A stretch of DNA of 64,000 nucleotides from Aeromonas sp. FDAARGOS 1405 (GTDB lineage: Bacteria; Pseudomonadota; Gammaproteobacteria; Enterobacterales; Aeromonadaceae). The notes beneath the pieces are model-generated. The model was not told the DNA's origin and ran no database searches. It saw only the letters and a list, made by a program, of their open reading frames with translations. Positions 38,898 through 47,559 of the stretch are shown here, one piece after another. The position numbers and the translations under genes were made by a program. The stretch lies in NCBI RefSeq assembly GCF_019048265.1, contig NZ_CP077311.1, positions 2,179,001 to 2,243,000 of the forward strand, given 5' to 3'. The stretch's first letter is position 1. Each line of letters opens with the position of its first letter.

Positions 38898-40211
38898 TTA
38901 TACAACGGGGTCGAGCTGGGAATGGCGGCGAGAGGCCGCAGTGCAGGCGCTGGCGTAGTGCCGCAGCACCTCCTGCACCTGATCGAGAATGAGGTCATGG
39001 GGATTGGCCGAGAGCGAGCCATGACGTACCTTGCGATACTGCAAGGGCAGATGCTGGCTCAGCAGGGGGAGCGGGATGGGCTCCGCCGCCAGATTGGCCA
39101 GCAATCTGGCGTAGCACTCATCGACCCGGCTATCGGGCCAGTAGTAGCGAATGCGATCCGAATAGCTGTAACCACGGGCCAGCCGGCACTCGTTGGCACT
39201 GCCCTGATAGTGGCTGCGCCAGAAGTCGGGGCGCTCCAGCATGGTCTCTTCCATCACCTTGCGCAGACCTGAACAGGCCTTGGCCACCACCAGCTCCTCC
39301 TCGATGGCGGCAAGGGCAAACAGCGCTTCGCGCAGGGCGAAGGTGAGGGCAGGGCCGACCTTGAGAATGGCAAAGTGGTCGCGTACCAGCTGGCGGTAGG
39401 CCTCGGGAGTCTGGTAATCGGTGGAGTGGGCCTCGAACACCATGTGGGGATAGGCTTCGATCATCCGGCTAAGAGGGGCCGCTTTTTCGGGCCGGTAATC
39501 GATGACGCGGGTATGGTCAAACTCGACGCCGGGTTGCACCACCAGACCGATCACCCTCGGCCAGATATGGGCCAGCCCCGCCTTGTTGAAGGCCTGTTGA
39601 TGGGCCTCGAGGGTGTGGCGTGCCGCCTCCGGCGTGGTGACCGCCAACTCGGCAAGATCTTCATGGGCACCGCCCGGCACCGGCACCTCGGTGCCAATCA
39701 CATAGACCAGATCGCTCTCGCCAAAAGTGGCCAGACAGGTTTGCTCGGCGATCTGCGCCAGCCGTGCGGCTCGCTCTGCGACCAGCTCATCGGTCAGGGG
39801 AACGGGATCGCCCTGACAGGACATGCTGCAGTCGAGGTGGATCTTCTTGAACCCGGCAGCGACATAGCTGGCGATGAGATCCCTGGCATGGGCCATGGCC
39901 TGCTCGGCCGGTTCCCCCTGCCAGCGGTTGGGGCCCAGATGGTCGCCCCCCAGAATGAGGCGCTGCGCCGGAAAGTGACACTGTGCCGCCAGCTCGTAGA
40001 GGCGATCGCGAAAGTCGGCGGGGGTCATGCCGGTATAGCCGCCAAACTGATCCACCTGATTGGATGTGGCCTCGACCAGCAGCAGCTCATCCCCTTCGGC
40101 GGCCAGCCGCAGCGCGGCCTCCAGCACCAGCGGGTGAGCGGAGCAGACGGCGTAGATCCCGGTCTGTTCTCCCTGTTTGTGTCTTTCGACTAGTGCCAGC
40201 ATGGATTTCAT
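38898..40211 (-). CDS. agaZ: Tagatose-1,6-bisphosphate aldolase, non-catalytic subunit (AgaZ/KbaZ/GatZ type)
   Basis: A 437-residue TIM-barrel protein needed for full activity and stability of the AgaY/KbaY aldolase. Conserved segments include [16 protein letters not shown] (near residue 47), [27 protein letters not shown] and EAHSTDYQ. It is the first gene of the operon. Its start codon is 274 bases from the divergent agaR gene. An ATG three codons downstream (40202) is an alternative start. Confidence 0.9.
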   Translation of the reverse strand: MKSMLALVERHKQGEQTGIYAVCSAHPLVLEAALRLAAEGDELLLVEATSNQVDQFGGYTGMTPADFRDRLYELAAQCHFPAQRLILGGDHLGPNRWQGEPAEQAMAHARDLIASYVAAGFKKIHLDCSMSCQGDPVPLTDELVAERAARLAQIAEQTCLATFGESDLVYVIGTEVPVPGGAHEDLAELAVTTPEAARHTLEAHQQAFNKAGLAHIWPRVIGLVVQPGVEFDHTRVIDYRPEKAAPLSRMIEAYPHMVFEAHSTDYQTPEAYRQLVRDHFAILKVGPALTFALREALFALAAIEEELVVAKACSGLRKVMEETMLERPDFWRSHYQGSANECRLARGYSYSDRIRYYWPDSRVDECYARLLANLAAEPIPLPLLSQHLPLQYRKVRHGSLSANPHDLILDQVQEVLRHYASACTAASRRHSQLDPVV

Positions 40212-40247
40212 TTTGATGTCCCTTGGTTGCTGCGTATGGAAAGGTTC

Positions 40248-40345
40248 TTTCGATTTCTTTTCTTTACGGTAGTGGTGAGCAAAAGAAAACGAAACAAAAG
40301 AGTCGTCAGATCTTGAAAGGGATCACAAAAAGAAAGACATCGAAA
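40248..40345. promoter_or_regulatory. Cluster of three AgaR-like operator motifs
   Basis: The 274-base divergent gap holds three similar T-rich motifs. One is on the plus strand at 40248-40265 (TTTCGATTTCTTTTCTTT). Two are on the minus strand, at 40277-40294 (TTTCGTTTTCTTTTGCTC) and 40327-40345 (TTTCGATGTCTTTCTTTTT). They share TTTCG-N-T-N-TCTTT, close to the published E. coli AgaR site as I recall it, which has TTTCRTTT followed by TTT and TT blocks. They lie 37-134 bases before the agaZ start, where repression of the operon would be effective. Confidence 0.55.
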
Positions 40346-40443
40346 GTATTTAAATGATGAAAAAAGATGGGGAGAGTAGTGGTAAAGCGTAATGAAGGCT
40401 TGATTTGGCACCTTTGCTGAGCGTTAATATGCAAACGTAACGA

Positions 40444-40463
40444 AGTGAAAGCGATCTTTCACT
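40444..40463. promoter_or_regulatory. Perfect palindrome upstream of agaR
   Basis: AGTGAAAG and CTTTCACT form a perfect 8-bp inverted repeat around CGAT, 22 bases before the agaR start codon. It contains the same CTTTC element as the operator-like motifs and could mediate autoregulation, or form a 5' hairpin in the agaR mRNA. Confidence 0.45.
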
Positions 40464-40485
40464 ACAGCATTCCGGCAGAAGAACT

Positions 40486-41346
40486 ATGCAAACAAGCGAA
40501 AAAGGTGCGCTCGGAACCAGCGAGCGGCGGGAGCGGATTATTCAGCAGCTGCGCAGCAATGGCAGCGTTCAGGTCAACGAGCTGGCGAGTCACTATCAGG
40601 TCTCTACCGTGACCATCCGCAACGATCTGGCCTTTCTGGAGAAGCAGGGGGTGGCCGTGCGCGCTTATGGCGGCGCCCTGCTGTGCGAGCCTGGCCAGAC
40701 GGTGCCGGAGCGCACTATTGCCGACAAGAGTGTGCTCAATACCCCGGTGAAACAGCGGATAGGTGCGCTGGCGGCGACCCTGGTGCCCTCCGGTTGTCGC
40801 CTTATCCTCGATTCGGGGACGACAACACTGGAGGTGGCGCGTCATCTGAAGGGACATCAGGAGATCCTGGTGATGACCAACGGTATGAATGTGGCGAATG
40901 AACTGCTCGAAGCAGAGGGGGTGGAGCTGCTGATGACGGGCGGACATCTGCGCCGCAAGTCGCTCTCCTTCTACGGTGCGCAAGCGGAGCAGTCCCTGCA
41001 AAACTACCACTTTGACATGCTGTTTCTCGGGGTGGATGGCATCGATCTGGAGCGCGGCGTCAGCACCCATCATGAGGACGAGGCGCGCCTTAACCGCTGC
41101 ATGTGTCAGGTGGCCGAGCGGATTGTGGTGGTCACCGACTCCACCAAGTTTGGCCGGCGCAGTCTGCACAAGATCATCGATACCTTGCGTATTCACACCC
41201 TGATCACCGACGATGCCGTGCCTGCCGATATCCTTTCCGGCCTGCGCAATGCCGGTATCGAAGTGCTGTTGGTACCAGCCGATGGCAGCAAGGGGCAGGA
41301 GAAGCAGCGGCAATATAATCCAGTGCAATCAGCTATAAGCGGTTGA
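40486..41346 (+). CDS. agaR: DeoR-family repressor AgaR
   Basis: A 286-residue regulator with a DeoR-type helix-turn-helix at residues 14-55 ([20 protein letters not shown], then [17 protein letters not shown]) and a C-terminal sugar-phosphate isomerase-like sensor domain (LDSGTTT near 105, [26 protein letters not shown]). Family members are released from DNA by a sugar phosphate. It is divergent from the aga operon and likely represses it. cysQ follows 47 bases downstream. Confidence 0.9.
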   Translation: MQTSEKGALGTSERRERIIQQLRSNGSVQVNELASHYQVSTVTIRNDLAFLEKQGVAVRAYGGALLCEPGQTVPERTIADKSVLNTPVKQRIGALAATLVPSGCRLILDSGTTTLEVARHLKGHQEILVMTNGMNVANELLEAEGVELLMTGGHLRRKSLSFYGAQAEQSLQNYHFDMLFLGVDGIDLERGVSTHHEDEARLNRCMCQVAERIVVVTDSTKFGRRSLHKIIDTLRIHTLITDDAVPADILSGLRNAGIEVLLVPADGSKGQEKQRQYNPVQSAISG

Positions 41347-41393
41347 TGACAAACGCGATAGACTGGGTTTCTCACTCACTGGACGAGCCTGTT

Positions 41394-42149
41394 ATGTACC
41401 ACCCCGATATCACCGAACTTGAACCTGTCGCCCGCGCGGCGGGAGCGGCCATCATGGCCATCTACAGCCAGCCCTTCGCGGTGGAGTACAAGAGCGACGA
41501 GAGCCCGCTGACCGCGGCTGACAAGGGGGCTCATGAGGTGATCGTTCAGGGGTTGGCACGGCTGACACCCGACATCCCTGTATTGTCCGAGGAGTCGGGG
41601 CCCGAGGTGATGGCGGCGCGCCACGGCTGGTCACGCTACTGGCTGGTGGATCCCCTCGATGGCACCAAGGAGTTTGTCTCCCGCAACGGCGAGTTCACCG
41701 TCAATATCGCGCTGATTGAAGAGGGGGCGCCGCGCTGGGGGCTGGTTTATGCGCCGGTGCTGGACAAGCTCTGGTATGGCGGCAAAGGAGTTGGCGCCTG
41801 GCGCATCGCCGATGGCAAGCGCGAGTCCATCCAGACCCGGGCTCATCGTGAAGGAGAGGCGTGGCGAGTGGTGGGCAGTCGCAACCACCTGTCGCAGGAG
41901 ACCCTCGATTTCTTGGCTCCTTTTGGCGAGATCGAGCTGGTCTCCATGGGCAGCTCCCTCAAGTTCTGCATCATCGCCGAGGGGGGCGCCGAGCTCTATC
42001 CGCGCCTCGCTCCTACCTGCGAGTGGGATACTGGTGCGGCGCAGGCGGTGCTGGAGGGGGCGGGGGGCAGCGTCACCCAGCTCGATGGCTCATCCCTTGC
42101 CTACAACAAGCCCGATATCCTCAATCCCTGGTTTGTCGCCAGAGCGTGA
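41394..42149 (+). CDS. cysQ: 3'(2'),5'-bisphosphate nucleotidase CysQ
   Basis: CysQ dephosphorylates 3'-phosphoadenosine 5'-phosphate to AMP, clearing a toxic by-product of sulphate assimilation. The 251-residue protein of the inositol monophosphatase fold has the metal site motifs EESG, DPLDGTKEF (near residue 86) and the C-terminal WDTGAAQAV. ATG 41394 matches the family start; a longer frame beginning at TTG 41343 overlaps agaR. It is followed by a bidirectional terminator. Confidence 0.94.
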   Translation: MYHPDITELEPVARAAGAAIMAIYSQPFAVEYKSDESPLTAADKGAHEVIVQGLARLTPDIPVLSEESGPEVMAARHGWSRYWLVDPLDGTKEFVSRNGEFTVNIALIEEGAPRWGLVYAPVLDKLWYGGKGVGAWRIADGKRESIQTRAHREGEAWRVVGSRNHLSQETLDFLAPFGEIELVSMGSSLKFCIIAEGGAELYPRLAPTCEWDTGAAQAVLEGAGGSVTQLDGSSLAYNKPDILNPWFVARA

Positions 42150-42178
42150 CCTTGTTGGTGCGCTGAGCATCGCGCAAT

Positions 42179-42226
42179 AAAAAGAGGCCGGAGCGGGTTG
42201 TACATCCGTTCCGGCCTCTTTGTATT
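42179..42226. terminator. Bidirectional terminator between cysQ and yciI
   Basis: A 16-bp stem (42181-42196 with 42206-42221, one wobble) with a 9-base loop has T-rich flanks on both strands and lies between convergent genes. Confidence 0.85.
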
Positions 42227-42236
42227 TGACGCAGTT

Positions 42237-42533
42237 TTAAAAGACTTTCTTGAACGGCTTGATGGTCACTTTGGCATAGACGCCAGCTACAGCATAGGGA
42301 TCGGCATCGGCCCAGGCTTTGGCGTCAGCCAGCGAGGCAAACTCGGCGATGACGGTGCTGCCGGTAAAGCCTGCATCGGCCGGATCCTCGGCATCGATGG
42401 CCGGGTTTGGACCGGCGGTCAGCAGGCGCCCTTCATCCTGCAGGGCTTGCAGGCGAGCCAGATGGGCAGGGCGAACTTGCTTGCGCAGTGGCAGGCTATC
42501 GGGGACATCTTCGGAGTAGATGAGATACCACAT
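42237..42533 (-). CDS. yciI: YciI family protein
   Basis: A 98-residue ferredoxin-like-fold protein, nearly colinear with E. coli YciI. It has the conserved His/Asp active-site-like residues in RPAHLARLQ (near residue 22), the EGRLLTAGP stretch, [13 protein letters not shown] and the C-terminal KPFKKVF. Related proteins include muconolactone-isomerase-like and dehydrochlorinase enzymes, but the role of YciI is not established. It lies 24 bases downstream of yciB in the same direction. Confidence 0.92.
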   Translation of the reverse strand: MWYLIYSEDVPDSLPLRKQVRPAHLARLQALQDEGRLLTAGPNPAIDAEDPADAGFTGSTVIAEFASLADAKAWADADPYAVAGVYAKVTIKPFKKVF

Positions 42534-42557
42534 GAGAGGATCCTTTTCTGATGAGGG

Positions 42558-43121
42558 TTATTTTTTGGGTTCGTCTTTTTGCTGGGACAACTGCTCGGCA
42601 GGGATGTGGCGATAGAGATAGACGCCGCTCAGCAGGGTAAAGACCAGCGTCATCCCCAGCAGGCCGAACACCTTGAAGTTGACCCACATCTCTTGCGGCA
42701 GGTTAAACGCCACATAGAGGTTGAGCAGGCCACAGACGGTAAAGAAGCCGACCCAGCCGAGATTGACCTTGTCCCAGACTGCATCGGGTGCCTGCAGCTC
42801 CTTGGCCAGCATCTGTTTGATCAGGTTCTTGCCAAAGCCGTAGCGGCTGATGAGCAGACCCAGTGCGAACAGTACGTTGATGACAGTCACTTTCCACTTG
42901 ATGAAGGTGTCATCGTGGAAGAAAACCGTGAGGCCGCCAAAGAAGCCGACCAGCAGGAAGGTGAATAGTTGCATCTTCTCGACTTTGCGATAGCGGATCC
43001 AGCTGTAGGCGAGCTGCAGACCGGTGACCACCACCAGTGCGCCGGTAGCCATGTAGATGTCGTAGAACTTGTAGACCGCGAAGAAAACGATAAGTGGAAT
43101 AAATTCAATAAATTGCTTCAT
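42558..43121 (-). CDS. yciB: Inner membrane septation protein YciB (IspZ)
   Basis: A 187-residue integral membrane protein with about five helices and the family start [18 protein letters not shown]. The [11 protein letters not shown] and [18 protein letters not shown] segments are also typical. E. coli YciB interacts with cell elongation and division proteins and affects envelope integrity. It forms a yciB-yciI pair, the order seen in E. coli. Confidence 0.94.
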   Translation of the reverse strand: MKQFIEFIPLIVFFAVYKFYDIYMATGALVVVTGLQLAYSWIRYRKVEKMQLFTFLLVGFFGGLTVFFHDDTFIKWKVTVINVLFALGLLISRYGFGKNLIKQMLAKELQAPDAVWDKVNLGWVGFFTVCGLLNLYVAFNLPQEMWVNFKVFGLLGMTLVFTLLSGVYLYRHIPAEQLSQQKDEPKK

Positions 43122-43211
43122 TGTTGGCGCCTAGTCCTCAAAGATGGCCTGCAAATTTTGCCCAGTCTACCTGCATGGCGGACAACGGCAAATGAATAAG
43201 ACCGCTCATTT

Positions 43212-44735
43212 TTACGCCGGTTCCGCGCTGTCGCCAAACAGTTGGCGTGCAATGGAGATCCCCAGTCGCAGCTGATCGGCCAGCAGGTCGCGGATATGGC
43301 GCTCTTCAATCAGAGGGTTGAGCAGCACGGCGCGCAGCAGGGTGAGCGGTTGGGCACCGTAGCGTACCACCGCTCGTTGGGTGCGGGAGACAAAGCTGTG
43401 CCCCTCGGCCCGCTGGGCTTTTTGCAGGGCTACGTTGAAGTCGTTGATCTGCGCATTGGCCGCTTCATCCAGCACCTTGCCCTGCAGATGGGGCGGGATG
43501 CAGCGATAGGAGAGCAGGTTCATCACCGGAGCAGACATCAGCTCGAAGGCGGGGTCGCTTTCGATGAGCTCGGCCATCAGTCTGGCTCGGTCGTAGTTGG
43601 CTTCGATAAGCTCGGCATAGCCTTGCTGGCCGAAGAGCTGGAAGGCGGCATCCAGATAGAGGGCGTTGGCCGGGCGGGTGCCCTCCAGGGTAAAGCGACC
43701 CTGATCGAACGAGGTGGCGCGAATGGCATAGGGCGCCTCCCGCTTGACCGCCATCATCAGGTCGGGCTGGCGGCAGAGCAGCATGCCGGTACCGAGCGGC
43801 ACCAGAAGTTGCTTGTGACCATCCAGGGTGACGGTGTCGGCCTGCTCTATTCCGGCTAGCAGACCTTGATAGCGGGGGGAGAAGAGGGTCGGGCCACCCC
43901 AGGCAGCATCCACGTGGAAGTGGATCTGCTCTCGTTCGGCAATGGCCGCCAGCTCAGGCAGGGGATCGATGGAGCCAAAGTCGGTACTGCCTGCCACGCC
44001 GACCAATGCCAGTACTTTCAATTTCTGCTCTTTGCACTGGATCAGCGCCTGTTCCAGCGCAGCCAGACTGAGCCGGTTCTGCTCGTCGGTCTCGAGGCGC
44101 CAGACGCTGCGGGCGCCCAGTCCCAGCAGATCCATCCCCTTGTCGAAGGAGTAGTGCATCAGCCGGGAGCCCAGAATGACTGCACCGCGATAGCCTTGCT
44201 CATAGAGCGCGAACAGGTTGTCGCCGCAGGCGCGGTTGCGGGCCAGCCAGAGAGCTGTGACGTTGGCGATGGTGCCGCCGCTGGTCATGACGCCGAGGGC
44301 GGCATCCTTGGCATGCATCTGCTCGCCGTAGAAGGCATCGTCCCTGCCATAGATGAGGCGGTGCAGCTTGGCCAGCACCTCCCGCTCCAGAAAGCTGAGC
44401 AGGCGGGAGGACTCCATCTTCATCGGATTCTGGTTGAGCATCACCAGCAGGCGCGACAGCTCGGCGGTATAGGCCGGCAGGGGCGCCGTCATGTGGCCCA
44501 TGTAGCGTGGCGAGGTGAGGTGCGAGGCGCCGGGTACCAGAGTAGCCAGCCGCGCCAGATACTCCTCGATAGGTTGGCCGACTGCAGGCATGCGGGATTG
44601 ATCGAGCTGGTGGGTGAACAGGTCGCGCTGATAGGGGGCCTGACTGTCGTCGGAGTGGTGGAAGCTCTCCAGCAAGGTGTTCATCGCCTCGCCAAAGGCG
44701 GGATCCGCTTGTGCAAACAACTCAGTCAACTTCAT
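43212..44735 (-). CDS. panP: PLP-dependent aspartate 1-decarboxylase-like protein PanP
   Basis: A 507-residue group II (glutamate-decarboxylase-like) PLP decarboxylase. The PLP site is visible: GVMTSGGTIANVTAL (149-163), HVDAAWGG (H274, D276), and the Schiff-base lysine K308 in LDGHKQL. The family signature region PRYMGHMTAPLPAY near residue 77 matches the Vibrio/Shewanella group in which PanP supplies beta-alanine in place of PanD. The assignment depends on that subgroup; glutamate or cysteine-sulfinate decarboxylation cannot be excluded. It is divergent from yqfA. Confidence 0.8.
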   Translation of the reverse strand: MKLTELFAQADPAFGEAMNTLLESFHHSDDSQAPYQRDLFTHQLDQSRMPAVGQPIEEYLARLATLVPGASHLTSPRYMGHMTAPLPAYTAELSRLLVMLNQNPMKMESSRLLSFLEREVLAKLHRLIYGRDDAFYGEQMHAKDAALGVMTSGGTIANVTALWLARNRACGDNLFALYEQGYRGAVILGSRLMHYSFDKGMDLLGLGARSVWRLETDEQNRLSLAALEQALIQCKEQKLKVLALVGVAGSTDFGSIDPLPELAAIAEREQIHFHVDAAWGGPTLFSPRYQGLLAGIEQADTVTLDGHKQLLVPLGTGMLLCRQPDLMMAVKREAPYAIRATSFDQGRFTLEGTRPANALYLDAAFQLFGQQGYAELIEANYDRARLMAELIESDPAFELMSAPVMNLLSYRCIPPHLQGKVLDEAANAQINDFNVALQKAQRAEGHSFVSRTQRAVVRYGAQPLTLLRAVLLNPLIEERHIRDLLADQLRLGISIARQLFGDSAEPA

Positions 44736-44910
44736 CAGGTTCTCCAGACCAGGTCACCGGGTTAGGTGTCTATGCCGCTTGTCTCGGGCATCGGCGGCAG
44801 AGCATACACCAAAGGGGGGCGGGTGACAGCCACCCCATTTTTTAAGCGAACACTTGTACTCCGAAATGGTGCTGGGTAGAGTGAGCCACAGTTATTGTGG
44901 AGTCGATGTT

Positions 44911-45546
44911 ATGAGTGGTGTGATGGATTACTCCCCCCGGGAGGAGCTGGCAAACCGGCTGAGTCACGGTGCGGGATTGTTGCTGGGGATTGTCGGGCTG
45001 GTGCTGTTGCTCATCAAGGGATGGGGACAGGGTACGCAGGCGCTGGTGAGCTACAGCCTCTATGGCGGCAGTTTGGTATTGCTCTATCTCGCCTCGACCC
45101 TCTATCACAGCATGGCGGAAGGGCGGGCCAGACGCTGGTGCAAGGTGTTTGATCACTGCGCCATCTATCTGCTGATTGCCGGCACCTATACCCCCTTCCT
45201 GCTGGTTGCACTCGACACGCCGCTGGCGAAGGGATTGATGGTGGTGATCTGGGCCCTGGCGCTGGCTGGCGTGGTGTTCAAGCTGGTATTTATCAACCGC
45301 TTCAAGAAGTTGTCGCTCTTTACCTACCTGATGCTGGGTTGGCTGTCGCTGGTGGTCATCTACCAGCTCTACATCCATCTGGCCGGTGAGGGGCTGTTGC
45401 TGCTCGGGCTTGGCGGCCTTATCTACAGTCTCGGGGTTATCTTCTATGTGGCCAAGCAGATCCCCTACAACCACGCTATCTGGCATCTCTTTGTGCTGGG
45501 TGGCAGCGTTTGTCACTTTATGGCCATTTACGGCTACGTCGCCTAA
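44911..45546 (+). CDS. yqfA: Hemolysin III family membrane protein YqfA
   Basis: A 211-residue protein with seven predicted membrane helices, of the PAQR/hemolysin III superfamily. It has the metal-site motifs SHGAG (near residue 17), STLYHS (E/S-x3-H type), [16 protein letters not shown] and the C-terminal [12 protein letters not shown]. These His and Asp residues are thought to form a zinc site. E. coli YqfA has no confirmed haemolytic role. ATG 44911 follows GTGGAG by 8 bases; the frame is open further upstream without a comparable site. Confidence 0.9.
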   Translation: MSGVMDYSPREELANRLSHGAGLLLGIVGLVLLLIKGWGQGTQALVSYSLYGGSLVLLYLASTLYHSMAEGRARRWCKVFDHCAIYLLIAGTYTPFLLVALDTPLAKGLMVVIWALALAGVVFKLVFINRFKKLSLFTYLMLGWLSLVVIYQLYIHLAGEGLLLLGLGGLIYSLGVIFYVAKQIPYNHAIWHLFVLGGSVCHFMAIYGYVA

Positions 45547-45673
45547 CGTCTTGCAACTAGCCCTTAATTGGTATTTTTAGCGCGTAAAAGGATAAATTCG
45601 TGCGGTATCACACAGTTGGCGACTGAGTTTGCTGACAAGCTAGGGCCAGTTCAATTCGCAAAGGATGCACGAA

Positions 45674-47335
45674 ATGAGTGAAATCGCGCTTTCCATCAGC
45701 ATGTTGTCGCTGGTGGCAGTGCTGGGACTCTGGCTGGGAAACTGGCGAGTCTATGGCGTTGGCTTGGGGATAGGGGGGGTGCTGTTCGGCGGCATCATAG
45801 TGGGTCACTTTGCCGGTGTGTCAGAGCTGGCGCTCGATGAGCAAACACTTCATTTTATTCAAGAGTTTGGCCTGATCCTGTTTGTCTATACCATCGGCAT
45901 TCAGGTCGGCCCCGGTTTTTTCTCGTCATTGCGCAGCTCCGGACTCAAGCTCAATGCTTTTGCTGCTTTGCTGGTTATCCTGGGGTGCATCGTTGCGGCG
46001 GCACTTCATCAACTGTTTGATGTGCCGCTACCGGTGATCCTCGGGGTCTTCTCCGGTGCCGTGACCAATACGCCATCCCTCGGTGCGGGTCAGCAGATCC
46101 TGGCGGAGCTGGGAGCTCCTCATGGGTCAACCGGGCTGATGGGGATGGGGTACGCAGTGGCCTATCCGTTCGGCATCTGCGGCATTTTGCTAACTATGTG
46201 GCTGGTCAGGGTCTTCTTTCGCATCAAGATTGACGATGAAGCTGCCCAATTCGAGCAACAGACCGGTAAAACCAAAGAGAGCCTGCAGACCATCAATATC
46301 GCGGTACGCAACCCAAACATGCATGGCCTGATGCTGAGCGAGATCCCGAGCCTCGACGAGTCTGATGTGATCTGCTCGCGCCTCAAGCGTGGCGACGAGC
46401 TGATGGTGCCGCGCCCTGATTCACGTATCGAGCTGGGCGACCTGCTCCACCTGGTTGGTGAGCGCCATGCCTTGCACAAGGTGTTGCTGGTGCTGGGAGA
46501 AGAGGTCGACACCTCCCTATCGACTCGCGGTACCGACCTGAGGGTGGAGCGGGTAGTGGTGACCAACGAGCAAGTGCTGGGCAAGAAGATCCGCGATCTT
46601 GACATCAAACAGCGTTATGACGTGGTGATCTCGCGCCTAAACCGGGCCGGTATCGAACTGGTGCCGACCAGCCAGACCAGCCTGCAGTTTGGTGACATCC
46701 TCAACCTGGTGGGGCGCCTCGATGCCATCGAAGCGGTGACCAATGTGGTCGGCAACGTGCAGCAAAAACTGCAACAGGTGCAGATGTTGCCGGTATTTAT
46801 CGGGATCGGTCTTGGCGTGCTGCTTGGCTCCATCCCCTTCTATCTGCCGGGCTTCCCGGCCGCGCTCAAGCTCGGCTTGGCGGGTGGGCCGCTGGTGGTG
46901 GCGCTGATCCTGTCGCGGATCGGCAGCATCGGCAAGCTCTACTGGTTCATGCCCCCCAGTGCCAACCTGGCGCTGCGGGAGATCGGCATCGTGCTGTTTC
47001 TGGCGGTGGTCGGCTTCAAGTCGGGGGCGGGTTTCGTTGATACCCTGATCAACGGTGATGGCCCCTCCTGGATGCTCTATGGGGCAGCCATTACCCTGAT
47101 CCCCTTGCTGGTGGTCGGGGTGCTGGCACGTCTCTATGGCAAGATGAACTATCTGACCCTGTGCGGCTTGCTGGCCGGCTCCATGACAGATCCTCCCGCG
47201 CTGGCCTTTGCCAACGCCATGCACCCGACCAGTGGTGCCAGTGCGCTCTCCTATGCCACTGTCTACCCGCTGGTGATGTTCTTGCGGATCATCTCGCCGC
47301 AACTGCTGGCCATCATCCTCTGGGCCGGTGCATAG
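45674..47335 (+). CDS. yidE: Putative transporter YidE (AspT/YbjL family)
   Basis: This 553-residue protein has the same length and close similarity to E. coli YidE. An N-terminal block of about five membrane helices includes [20 protein letters not shown]. Two cytosolic TrkA-C/RCK_C domains follow at about residues 200-370, and then a second block of helices with [13 protein letters not shown]. The family includes aspartate:alanine exchangers, but the substrate of YidE is unknown. ATG 45674 follows AAAGGA; an in-frame ATG at 45665 is too close to that box. Confidence 0.92.
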   Translation: MSEIALSISMLSLVAVLGLWLGNWRVYGVGLGIGGVLFGGIIVGHFAGVSELALDEQTLHFIQEFGLILFVYTIGIQVGPGFFSSLRSSGLKLNAFAALLVILGCIVAAALHQLFDVPLPVILGVFSGAVTNTPSLGAGQQILAELGAPHGSTGLMGMGYAVAYPFGICGILLTMWLVRVFFRIKIDDEAAQFEQQTGKTKESLQTINIAVRNPNMHGLMLSEIPSLDESDVICSRLKRGDELMVPRPDSRIELGDLLHLVGERHALHKVLLVLGEEVDTSLSTRGTDLRVERVVVTNEQVLGKKIRDLDIKQRYDVVISRLNRAGIELVPTSQTSLQFGDILNLVGRLDAIEAVTNVVGNVQQKLQQVQMLPVFIGIGLGVLLGSIPFYLPGFPAALKLGLAGGPLVVALILSRIGSIGKLYWFMPPSANLALREIGIVLFLAVVGFKSGAGFVDTLINGDGPSWMLYGAAITLIPLLVVGVLARLYGKMNYLTLCGLLAGSMTDPPALAFANAMHPTSGASALSYATVYPLVMFLRIISPQLLAIILWAGA

Positions 47336-47346
47336 GGTTAAACCGG

Positions 47347-47374
47347 ACAGGAGTATGCCTTGTCATGCTCCTGT
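47347..47374 (+). terminator. Hairpin after yidE
   Basis: An 11-bp stem with one mismatch (47347-47357 with 47364-47374) lies 11 bases after the stop. No clean T tract follows, only AT-rich sequence, so termination is uncertain. Confidence 0.4.
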
Positions 47375-47472
47375 CATGATAATGTATTGATAATTTTAGT
47401 TTTTATTTTTCGGTAATCCCCTCGCCACCCTTCAGCCTGGCTGAACGGTCCAGCCTCAAATCAGTCTATTCT

Positions 47473-47486
47473 TTCGAATTTTCGAA
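47473..47486. promoter_or_regulatory. Two TTCGAA palindromes upstream of the giant adhesin gene
   Basis: TTCGAA occurs at 47473-47478 and 47481-47486, about 80 bases before the adhesin start, in an otherwise plain 224-base gap. It may be part of a regulator site. I see no convincing -35/-10 pair here. Confidence 0.2.
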
Positions 47487-47559
47487 CTGGTTATTTGCTC
47501 TCTCTCTGTGCAGAGTAGGCTGTGGCTTTTTGCATGCAAATCAGGATTCAGGAGAGAAC

